From Chlorella sorokiniana (Eukaryota; Chlorophyta; Trebouxiophyceae; Chlorellales; Chlorellaceae), in the NCBI GenBank assembly GCA_025917655.1, contig CP084615.1, positions 1,922,001 to 1,986,000 on the forward strand: a stretch of DNA of 64,000 nucleotides, written 5' to 3'. Below are positions 1 to 10,300 of the stretch, piece after piece. How positions within the stretch are numbered: the stretch's first letter is position 1; each line of letters opens with the position of its first letter. The notes under the pieces are model-generated. The model searched no databases. It worked only from the letters and a program-made list of their open reading frames with translations, and was not told the origin of the DNA. The translations under genes and the position numbers were made by a program.

Positions 1-20
1 GTGTGTGTGTGTGTGTGTGT
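1..20. repeat. (GT)10 microsatellite at the window edge
   Basis: GT dinucleotides at bases 1-20. The tract lies in the intron that continues left from the fourth exon of the partial glycosyltransferase gene, where the sense strand reads (AC)n. Confidence 0.95.
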
Positions 21-174
21 GAAAGGGGGGCCGGGGATGCGGGACTTTGGGGGCTGAGACGAGGGATCCACGGCTTGACGGCAATGGAGAGCCGGGAAGC
101 AGCCGCCGCCAAGCAGGCTATGCAGCGCCTCATGCGCCGCCCGCCCCCTTGGCACCCGCGCGCCGCCGCCTCAC

Positions 175-1758
175 CCTGAAGGCCACCACCTTGCTGTCCC
201 AGCCCTTGTAGAGCTTGCGGGCCACGGAGCACGTGAGCGGGAACTGCGCAAACAGCGAGGCCACGCCCGCGGAGGTGTCGCCCATCGGCTGCGCCACAGG
301 CGCCAGCGCGCCGTCCGCCGCCACGCGGTCCACCAGGCGGCCGCGGATGTACGTGGCCTGCGGGAAGCGGGCCTCGGCGATGGCGGCGATGCCGTCCCTG
401 GGGCAGCGAGGCGGGGAGGGGGGGGCGGCGGGTGCGAGTGAGATGGAGGCCAGGGCGGGGTTAGAGGGGGCCCGCCCTTCCAGGCCCGGCTCCTGGGCAG
501 CGCAAGCACAGCCGCACTGATTTGTGCGCAGGAGCAGGCCCCTGCCCTCTGGCTGGCACGCCGCTCCCGCATGCATCCGCCCCTGACATCCCCCTTTTGC
601 GGCGCGCTCACTTGACGAAGCGGCCGCCCCAGTCCTGCAGCTCGTCCACGTCCGCCGCCACCACCCAGTCGGTGGGGTCGCTGACGTAGTCGCCCAGCAT
701 GGCCAGCTGCTGCACCATGTGCTCCTCGCTGGAGTACACGCCCTCCCACACCCTGTCGCAGGTGGAGGGAAAGGGGAAGTGTGTGTGTGTGGCGGAGGGG
801 GTGTTTGAGGAGCCAACCTGCAGGCAGGCGCCTGCGGAAAGAGGCCACTGAGCTGCGCGGTACAGGCGGTACAGGCGTCGCCGGGGGGCTGCCTTCGGCG
901 CTGGGCCCCGTTCCTGCCTCTGCTGACCAGGGGCCGCTGCGCCACCGCCACACCTCAGCCTGGTTGAGCAGACGCCTTCGCCCATCCAACACCTCGAACC
1001 CCCCCGGCCCTCTTTCCCCTCCCCACCGGGCTTTCAGAAAGCATCCCTGCGCACCCTCCAGCCGTGGCTCCCACCTGCACTCCACCGCATAGCCCGAGCA
1101 GATGCCCATGGCGTCCTCCAGGCCCTTGCGCGAGTACTTGCCGGGGGTGTGGTGCAGCAGCACCAGGAAGCGGCGCCACGTCACCCCCAGGCCGTGATAG
1201 TAGTTGAAGAAGTGGGGCAGCAGCTTGTTGCCGTCGTAGTCTGTGTTCACCAGGGTGTACACCCAGACCCTGGGGGTGCGGGGGGGGAGGAATGGATGGG
1301 AGCGTGCGGCGCATCAAGAGGTGGGTCGCACCCTGCCCCTGTGCCCAAACCTGAGCCACCAATGCAACGCAGAATCAATCAAACAAGGGAAGAATGCGTG
1401 GGGCAGTGCAGCTGCTTGTGAGACTGGCAGCAGCAACGTTGGTGAAACGATGACGAGGGAGAGTGCACAGGTGGTGGGCTAAGCGGCGGTGCACAATGTC
1501 GCTGCATGGTGCATGACTGATGCGACAACTCCAATCCTCCACAGGATCATCAACAGTAAAATCATGCGATGCACAACACGCAGAATGCAGCCACGCCTAC
1601 CAACCGACCAGACCCTCTGGCAGCAGGCGGTGCGCTCAGGGCCGCCTTCCTTCCTGCGCTTTGCTGCACGTCAATTCTCACCTTGAAGCGGTTGCATGCC
1701 CAGCCAAGCACATCAGTAGCAGCGCCAGGGCTGCACCAAAGCGCGGCGGCCGCGCCAT
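175..1758 (-). CDS. Putative GT2/GT92-like glycosyltransferase, secretory pathway (3' end outside window)
   Basis: Four exons are visible on the minus strand: about 1758-1682, 1269-1075, 752-612 and 397-175. The first encodes a signal peptide (MARPPRFGAALALLLMC...), and phases match across the first junction. The following exons contain LPHFFNYYHGLGV and DWVVAADVDEL. These resemble the 'hold the acceptor, then DxD' pattern of family 2/92 glycosyltransferases (Pfam Glyco_tranf_2_4 type), in which the aspartates bind the metal and nucleotide sugar. The signal peptide points to the ER/Golgi lumen. The fourth exon ends at a CAGG|GTGAGG donor, so the gene continues left of base 1. The sugar donor and acceptor cannot be inferred. 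The family call rests on motif resemblance only. Confidence 0.62.
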
Positions 1759-2325
1759 GGTAGATGCCGCCTCAGCACGCTCGCCAGCAAGCCGATCTAG
1801 GCGCACATGCGGTTGTAAACAGGACAGCGGCAAGTCCAGACAGTCAGTCGTCGCCCTTCTGCCCTCGCTTCGCTCGGAGCTTCGACGATCTGCTGCAGGC
1901 GACCACTGTGGGCTGTGTGCGTGCACGGATTGAATGTTACGAGATACAGGGGGTCCAGGTAGGCATTCTCGTCGGCCTGAACATGTACAGCGCCTTTTCC
2001 TGCCAGCATGGCAAGGCGGCCGGCACGCTCCGCAGCAGACAAAGGGTCCACACAGCCAGAAGTGGTTGTGCTTCCCTGCATGCCTGGAGGTGATCCTGTA
2101 GAAGGTTGTATGAATCATCAAGAATCGTGCACATTTGCTCAGCACTAACCCGCATTGGAAGACTTGCCGTTGGAAGATTTGCCAGCTGTTGCCCTTGCCC
2201 AGCAACGAAACCCTGGCATTGTTACAACTTCGAGTTGTACAGTAACTACTACAGCCGTCAAGTAAGTGTCGCGCCTCGGTGCCATCCAATACCGTGTCAC
2301 AGTCCGCAGCCCTGCCAGGTTGCAA
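1759..2325. other. Intergenic, no gene seen
   Basis: This stretch holds the promoter side of the leftmost glycosyltransferase gene and the 3' flank of SPC25, both on the minus strand. It is less GC-rich than its surroundings. The open frames in it carry no recognisable domain, and none is joined by convincing splice sites. Confidence 0.5.
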
Positions 2326-3729
2326 TCAGCACGCCGCCACAGCTGGCGGCGGCATCGCCTCCTCTGCCTGCCGCTGCTGCTGCTGCTGCACCTCAGCCGC
2401 CGCCACCGCCTGGAACTCTTTCCTCACGCAGCGCACAAAGCGGCTGAAGGTGCCCCCGCCGTTCAGCTCGGCCAGCAGCTGCGGCATGCGCTCCAAGGGC
2501 GGCTCGCAGGATTGCACTGCTCGCAAGGGTGGGCCAGGCCGGGCAGTGCGGGAGGTAGGTTCAGCGGGCACAGGTGCAGGGAGCGCCGTGTGGGCTGCTT
2601 TCCCGGCAGCCCCCAGGCACAATGCAGCTCGGCATCGCCACTGGCGCCTTTGGCAACGGCTCGCCTGGGCTAGCCCGGCGCTGTCAGTGCCAGCATCGCC
2701 TGTGCACAGGGGAAACTGGCATGCCCAACCCCACTGTGCCCCCGCAAGCGCCCCCACACCCACCCGCATAGCTGCTGTCCGCCGCCACCTGCACCGCAAA
2801 GGCAAAGGGGCGGGCGGGGTCGCGTGGGTCCACCGCCGTCAGCACCACGCGCAGCTGCTCGCCGTCGGCCTCCCCGTGCTGGAAGTCCAGGCCCAGGCGG
2901 CCCTGGTACCAGGCCAGCGCGGTGTGCAGCGCCCCCAGCTTGCGCTCCTTCAGGGACTCCTGGTCCGACAGCGCTGCGGCGGTGCCGAGGGGGGCGGGGG
3001 GCGCAAGCGCAAGCCAGACCTTCAGCGCCGAAGACGTAGCACTCGCACGCAAGGGTGTCGCCAGCATGGGTGAGCCAGCACGGGGCGTGGATTGCCAGAG
3101 GGCACATCGCGTCCAGCCGGCGGCGACGCTGCTCGAGCGCGTGCTCACCCGCCTCCTGCCGCTGGAAGGCCGCCGCCTCCGCCTCCAGCGCCTCCTCCAC
3201 CTCCCGCACCAGTCCTGGCAGCTTGCCCTGCTCCTCGCGGATGGCGGCCAGCGCCTGCTGCAGCGCCTCCACCTCGCTGCCTTCCCTGGCCAGCCCTGCG
3301 CAGAGCAGCGCGTGGCAACCGTGAGCCCCCACCGCCAGACTGGCGGGACTGCGATGCAAACGCAGGCAGGCGGCAAATGCAGCTCTCACGCTGCTGCACT
3401 TCTGTTGCTCGCTGTTCAAGCTCCGCCTGCTGCTGCTCCAGGACGCGGATGGCAGCTGCAAGAAGTATTGGGCAAATGTGCAGAGGGTGAGGCTGCCGGT
3501 GCCTGTCAGACATTCAGCGCCTGGACTGCATCCCGTTGGCACGCCTGCGCCTATGTTTGGCGTGATGCATGAACTCCAGAATCCCACCTTGAAACTCCCT
3601 GAGCCTCCCCAGGTGCCCGTCACGGAGGTCTTCTGCACCCGCCACTGTCCGCTGCGCCCAGTGTTGAAACTTCGTCTGGAACGCGTCCAGCTGCCGCTGC
3701 AGGGCCCGAAGATCGATGCGCTGCGCCAT
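2326..3729 (-). CDS. SPC25: Kinetochore protein Spc25 (Ndc80 complex)
   Basis: Five exons, about 3729-3588, 3455-3390, 3295-3106, 2973-2764 and 2516-2326, encode a protein near 265 residues, close to the usual size. The N-terminal two thirds is coiled coil (LEQQQAELEQRATEVQQ and EVEALQQALAAIREEQGKL). The C-terminal globular part shows the family signature: WYQGRLGLDFQHGE, then VVLTAVDPRDPARPF, then LNGGGTFSRFVRCVRKEF. Spc25 pairs with Spc24 and joins the Ndc80-Nuf2 rod to the inner kinetochore during mitosis. The junction 2764/2516 keeps phase (Y-A-V-Q-S-C). The junction after 3106 does not keep phase with my boundaries, so one splice site is misplaced or a base is missing there. The start is the first in-frame ATG (3729); upstream in-frame sequence has only a GTG. 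Confidence 0.9.
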
Positions 3730-4223
3730 TATGTCCTCGTCGGAAGCGCCCGCGGGAGAGTGAGTGACAAACCGCACACCAGCTGGCTGTCTGGTGTCGG
3801 GGTCAGGACGGCTGAAAAGGCTGGTGCCGGCTGTTCTGGAATCAACCAGTCAATGTGAGACCAGAGACCATTTGTAGATTATCTTGGGCGCCTCTGCATT
3901 TGGTTTTCTGCGAATCACTGTACTGCGCCATGTACTGCTGGCGCGTGGAGCGCATCGCTTTGCATGCCGTCTGTGCACATTGAACCCGCGTTCCTGTAGC
4001 TGGTTGCCAAGTGCAGGTACCCCACTCGAGCGCCTGAAACAGGCGGCTGAACAACGCGGCTCGCTGGCGCTGGTGAGAACCCCGGCATGCCGGCAACGAG
4101 GAATTGGGTCCTCACCCGGCGGAGGCGCTTGCTGTGGCTCACCCGCCTCCTCTGCGTGTGCCCCTGGGTGCAGCACCCCCGCGCCACCCCTTCCGGCGGC
4201 CATATGTTGCTGCAAGCCACCTG
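3730..4223. promoter_or_regulatory. Divergent intergenic region SPC25 / receptor kinase
   Basis: About 490 bases separate the SPC25 start (minus) from the receptor-kinase start (plus). Both promoters and 5' UTRs must lie here. No TATA-like or other motif was identified with confidence. Confidence 0.45.
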
Positions 4224-7200
4224 ATGAGACGGTGGGCTGTAGCCTTGGTGCTGGCCACGCTGCTGGCCGCCAGCAGCGTTGCCTCTGGCCAGGACGACAA
4301 CCAAGTGGCGGCACCGGAGGTAGGAGGAGCTGCTGGTGCGGACCAGGCGACTGACCCAAGTCTGACGGCAGGGGCAGGAGCAGACCCCGGCCAGTACAGC
4401 CCCCAAGGGACCATGTTGGCAGTGCGGATGCTCTGGGCTGCTGAAGACCCCGACTTAAGGTGTCGAAAGCGTTGCTGCTGCCGCCTCCCTGGTGCAGGAG
4501 GATGGCGTGGCTGCCTCTGATGCAGGTGCGAGCCAGGACAGCACCCCCTTCCCCTTCCCCTTCCTGGTTGGGGGGATGATCCAGGGGAAATGTGGGCGAC
4601 CCGCCGCAGCTGTCAGACGACGACGACGACGACGATGACGACGACGACGACGACGACGACGATGTGGAGGCAGCCAGCAGCAATGGGCCAGACACGGCGG
4701 GATCGCCTGCGCCGGCGCCAGCCGCAGGACCATCACCAGCGGCGGCGCCCTCACCCGCAGACTCACCTGCACCCGCACCCGCACCCGCACTCACGCTGAC
4801 ACCCATCCAAGCCCCAGCCCAGCAGCCCACGCCAGGGCCGCTACTGCCGCGAGCGCCCTCACAAGCGCCCTCGCCCTCGCCCTCCCCTGTGCCCTCCCCA
4901 GCAGCGCCGGCCCCACCCCGGGCCCCGCCCCCGCCGCGTCGCCCCTGCCATCCCCTGGACCCTCCCCGGACTAGGCCCGGCGGCCTCTCCCACGCCTTCG
5001 CCAGAACCCTCGCCCTCACCCTCTCCCTCCCCCGAGCCAGCATCCCCATCCCCGGCGACTTCAACATCACGGCAGAGTCGCCCTCGCCCAGTGTCGGCGG
5101 CCAGCCGCCAGCCGGCAACGAGTCCCCCTCCCCCGGCAACCCGCTGGCCAGCCCCTCGCCGGCCGCACCTGCCCCCGCCGCCCCAGCCCCCACGCCCAGC
5201 GTGGAGCCCGTACCGGCGCCAGAGCCCGCGCCTGCCCCGTCGCCGCCGCCGCCGCCCAGCGTGAACGCGCAGGCGTCGGCGCTGCTGGAGTTCAAGGCGG
5301 GTCTCAGCGCCGACTCGCAGCAGGTCCTGTCCAGCTGGAGCGACGTCACTGCCAACCCCTGCACTGCCACGCCCGCCTGGCTGGGCGTGGCCTGCGACCA
5401 AGCCGGCACAGTGGTCACGCAGTGAGTTCCTGCTGCCGCTGCGCAAGGAACCATGCCCCCACCAGACACGCCGCCCTGCTCACCGGCGCCAGGCAGCACC
5501 GCCCACCTCCTCCACTCCTGAGCGTGCCCAGGGCACCTCTGCTGCTGCCGCCCACGCCCTCTTGCGCCGCGCGCCGCCGCTGCCTGCAGGCTCCAGCTGT
5601 CCAACCAGGGCCTGGCGGGACCCCTGTCAGACTCCCTTGCCAGCCTGTCGGGGCTGCAGCTGGTGCGCTGCGTGGCCTCGCAGCGCCCCTCTCGGTTCCT
5701 GTGCACGCGCCTCGGCTCTGCTGCGCCGCGCGCGCCCAGCGCACCGGCTTGCTGTCTGGGCCCCACGCCGCCGCCGACTGTTGCAGCGCTTGCGCGCCTC
5801 CCTGCCTTCAGGTCGACCTGTCACAGAACGAGCTGAGCGGCACGCTGCCGGCGGCGTGGCAGGCTGCGCCCGACGGGGGGAGCCCGCCGCCATCACCTCG
5901 CTCCTGCTCAGCAGCAACAGCCTCAACGGCACGCTGCCCAACCTGGCGCTGCCCTCCCTCGTCAACGCCAGCTTCCAGAACAACGCCCTGACAGGTGCGC
6001 GGCAGAGGCGCCCCCACGCCGCCTGGCCACGCCCTGACAGCCCGCTCGGCTGCCGCCGCTGCCGCCGCTCATTCTCCGCGCAGACTGCTGGCTCACATGC
6101 TTGCGCGCAGCGCTGCCCATCGGTTGAGCCTGCCCCCTCCGTCTTCGCGTGCCCTGCTCCCGCCGCAGGCAGCATCCCGTCCAGCTGGGCGGGCCTGCCG
6201 GCGAACGCGAGCGTGGTGGTGCTGCCGCAGGCCGCGGGGCTGTGCGGCCTGGTGCCCGACCGCCCCGCGCTGCAGCTGGAGGCCCAGCCCGGCGACCTCT
6301 TCCCGCTGGTCAACAGCCTGGGCTCCTGCCTGAGCAGCGCCTGCAACCCGGAGCAGCGCAGTGAGCGGCCGCGCGCCGATGCTCTGGGGCTGGGTTTCAC
6401 CGCTCGGGCGCTCAAACCGTGCCGTCGCTAGAATCTGCGGAGGGTTGGGGCGTGGGTCGGTGCAGCCAGCCAGCCTTCTCCCTGACACCTCTCGCCCCCC
6501 CTCTGCCCGGCCACCCACAGGCCTGGAGGGCACCAACCTGTTTGATGTGTCCTGGAACGCGGGGCCGCGGTGTGGGACGTGGCGGCGGCCAACCCCGACG
6601 CAGACGGCGACAGCCAGGTGACGCTGCCCTGCTACGTGGCCAACAGCGGCAGCCCCGTCGGCGACTACCTGGGCGGCGACATGGCCTACTTCATGAACGC
6701 CTGGGGCAACGCCGCAGCGCCGGGTGAGGCGCGGGGTTGGCGGCTGGTGGCGATGCGGCGTGCTGGTTCTGTGTGAATGTGAAAAATGCAAGGGCTGGGT
6801 GGGCGGCCCGCAGGTGCCGCGCTTGGTGCAGATTCACGGGTGCTGAATCAACAGGTGGTCAAGGTGGTTGGGATAGCGGGGCGCTGGCATGGTTAATGCA
6901 CAACCTCCGACCCAAGCCCCCCCGGCTCCTGCCCGCAGCCAACCCGGGCTCCGTTGTGTCGGTGGAGCCCGGCAGCGGCAACAGCGACTGCCCCGCACAG
7001 CGCCAGGGCTCCTGGTGGGCGGTGGACCTGCGGCAGAGCCTGGGCCTGGCGGCGGTGGTGGTGCGGGCGGGCCCCGGCGGCGGCATCCAAGACGTGACGG
7101 TGGCGGTGACAGACAGCCTGCCCGACCCGCTGGCGCCCGCCGGCGACGCCGCCTGCGCCACCATCACCGCGCTGCAGTCGACGTCGACGGCGGTGCCGTG

Positions 7201-7287
7201 CGCGGCGCAGGGCGCTACCTCACCCTCACCTCCTCCGCAGACATGTTCCTGTGCAGGTGGGGCCCAGGCTGTGGGGGTGTGCGTGGA

Positions 7288-7321
<34 letters not shown>

Positions 7322-10300
7322 GCGGCAGGAGGGTCCTGACATTGACTCTTTGTTTGTGGGAAGGGAGGCATCGCCAAGGCTGCGGCCCGCGCTTGCTCGT
7401 TGCCCGCAAGCCCCGCGCCGCTGCTGCCCCCGACGCTTTGGCCAACGCAAGGCCGCGCCCTCCCATGCCCCCCACCTCCCCCTTGTCCCTGCAGGGTGTC
7501 TGTCTACCCCCAGGCCGCCAGCACCGCGCTGAACAAGTACGTGTACGTCACCGCCGCCGACGGCTCCGTCTCCTCCTCCGTCAACGACGGGTCGGCGGTG
7601 ACCGTGGAGGCGCCAACGGCAGCGGCCCCCCGCAGTTTGTGCTGGACATCGGGAACGTGGCCGGGGTGGCAGGTGCGGGGCGGGCATTACTTTTTCTTTT
7701 CTTTTTTTTTTTGGGGGGGGTTGGGTCGTTGTGGGTTTGGGGTGGGAGAGCGGGTTGGGCCAGGCTTGGGAGTGGCACAGCTGCGTTGCGACCGCTTGCG
7801 TGGTGTGCTGGCTCGTGGCGGCAGACCGTCAGCGAGCGCTGCAGGCTGGTCCCTCTGCCCAGCCCCCTCGGGCGCGGCTGCCGTGTGCCCCACTGTCACA
7901 TGCACCATGAACCGCCCTCCCTGGCCGACCCTTGCCGCTGCTGCCGCCTGCCGCGCCCCTTGCTCCCTGCAGTCGTGTCGTTCAGCGGCATGGCGGCCGA
8001 CATCGACAACGTGTCTGTGGAGGCGACCAACCCGCTGCTGGAGCAGGCGGCCGCAGTGCCCACCTCGCGGCGCCTGCTGCAGAGCCCCTCCCCGCCGCCG
8101 CCCCGCGCCGGGCGTGTGCAACGTGGGCGGCTCCTCCGGCGGCACCGTCACATACGAGTGCCAGGGCGCCTCGGGCCAGTTTGTGGCCATCACCGGCAAC
8201 CCGGGGTCCGCCCTGCAGCTGTCCAACGTGGCGGTGTACCTGACGGTACCGCCCAGCGGGCCGCTGTCGCCGCCGCCGGGGCCGGTGAGTGGGCGCCGGG
8301 CGCCTCTCCCATGCGCTTTGACTTGGGCGATGTGTGAGGCTGTCACACCACGGCTGCCCCCGCGGCTGCCTTGCATGGTGGGCGGCCAGCGGGCCCCTAC
8401 GCCCTAACCCTGACACACACACACCGCGCCCCCGCTGCTCGCAGTCGCCGCCGTCCCCCCAACGCCCTACAACACCCTGTGGGTGGCTGACCTGCTGCTG
8501 GGCGGCAACATCGGCACCTTCATCGACGCAGGTGAGACGCGGGCGGCCGCCGGCCGCGCGCTGGGATCCTCCACCTGGAGTGCAGGCAGCACCTTGACCT
8601 GGCCTGTCGGCAGGAGGGGGAATGAGGGCTGAGACTTTCCTCTGCTTTGGCACTCTTTGTCCCCACAAAGGCTCGCCGCCACCCCCGCCTACCTACCCTT
8701 CTCGCTCGCACCAACCATCAACCCCCACCCCCACCGCTTCACCGCTCGCAGAGCCCTACACCACCACGTTGCTGGACGCGTACAACGCCGCCTGGTCCAC
8801 CGCGCTGCGCAACGCCGGCTACACCATGAACACGGCCGCCTCCGCATTCAACCCCAACGGGGGCTGCAGGTGGGTGCCGCGTGGCGGCGGCCGCCGCATC
8901 CAAGAGGCAGCAGCAGCGCCGCCCTGGCGTCCAGTCGGCATGCGCTGCACGTACTGGCAGCTGCCTCGTCCCCGCGCGTCCCACATGCTGTCCGCCTTGT
9001 GAACACACACACACTCACACACGCACCCACCCCCGTGCAGCAAAACGTGAGCAACGTCAACGGCGCGCCCTACTACTACCCCGGCGACGCCACCGGCCAG
9101 GCCAACCTGTACACCAACGTCACAGTGGCGGTCGACTCCCGCCTCGACCTGCCCACCCTCTTCTCCCTGCTCAACACCACGGCGGTGGCGCAGGACATCC
9201 TGCAGGGCATCTCGGGTGGGTGGGTGGGTGTGTTGGGGGAGGGGGTTCTCAGGTTCAGGGTGCGGCGCGCTGGTGATGGCTTGCTCAAGACAATGTGCGC
9301 CGGCAGGCCTGCATGTGCGCGTGCTGCCTGGCAGCCAGCCGCTGAACCAGGCTCTGCTTTCCTCCCCTCTCCGCCCTGTCACAGGCAGCTGGCAGCCGGA
9401 GGCGATCTGGATGGTGCCGATTTCGGCGCCGCCGCCGCCCCCAGCCCCAGCAGCGGCGGGCTGTCGACGGGCGCCATCGCAGGCATCGCTGCGGGCGGCG
9501 GCGTGGCGCTGCTGGCGGTGGCGGCGGCCGTGTTCTGCTGCTGGCGGCGGGGCGGGGCCGGCTCGCGGCGTGACAGCAGCCACAGCAAGGGGTCGATCGA
9601 TCTGGAGGAGGAGGGGGGTGGAGCTGGGGGCTACAGCAAGCAGTCGGCGGCGGGGCCCTCCCAGCTGGAGGAGGCGCAGAAGCTGTACGGGCGCAGCAGC
9701 CCGGCGGCGCCCTGCTCTACGGCTCCGCCTTCACCGCCAACGGCGCCGGCAGCGGCGGCGGCAACCCCGGGCCTGGCGGCGGTGGCCACGCGGGGCAGCC
9801 ACTCGCGCAACGCGTCGATGGAGTCGAGCGGCGTGCTGGCGGGCACGGTGCACAGCGCCGACACCACGCCGCGGCGGCAGCAGAGCGACGACCCGCTGCT
9901 GGAGTGGATCCTCAAGACGCAGTCGCCCCCACCGAGGCGGGCACCGGCTCCAAGGCGCAGGCGGCGGTGGACGCGGTGGCGCTGGCCGCCGCGGCCGCCG
10001 ACGTCGCCGCCTCCGACGCCGGCACCACCAACAGCCTGACGCGCAGCAGCGGCAGCGTGGGCGGCGGCAGCGCCGCCGGCGCCTCGGGCGGCGCGTTGGC
10101 CACGCTGCCGGCGGGGGCGGCGGCGGCGCCGCCACGCGGCACGCCGCGCCACCGCTCCGCCCCCTCCAAGCAGCTGGATGTGCGGGTGTGGCAGTTCAAC
10201 TTCCGGGACCTGGAGATCCAGAAGCAGATTGGGGAGGGGTCGTTCGGGCGCGTGTACCTGGCCAAGTGGCGCGAGACGCTGGTGGCCGTCAAGATCCTCA

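Noticed and set aside
1-20. Telomeric or satellite repeat at the left edge
   Set aside because: It is a plain GT dinucleotide tract inside an intron. Green-algal telomere units (TTTAGGG-type) are absent.
3850-5766. 638-codon minus-strand open frame with a long Ser run
   Set aside because: It is antisense to the receptor-kinase 5' exons. The Ser run is the mirror of the Asp repeat, and there is no domain or start context.
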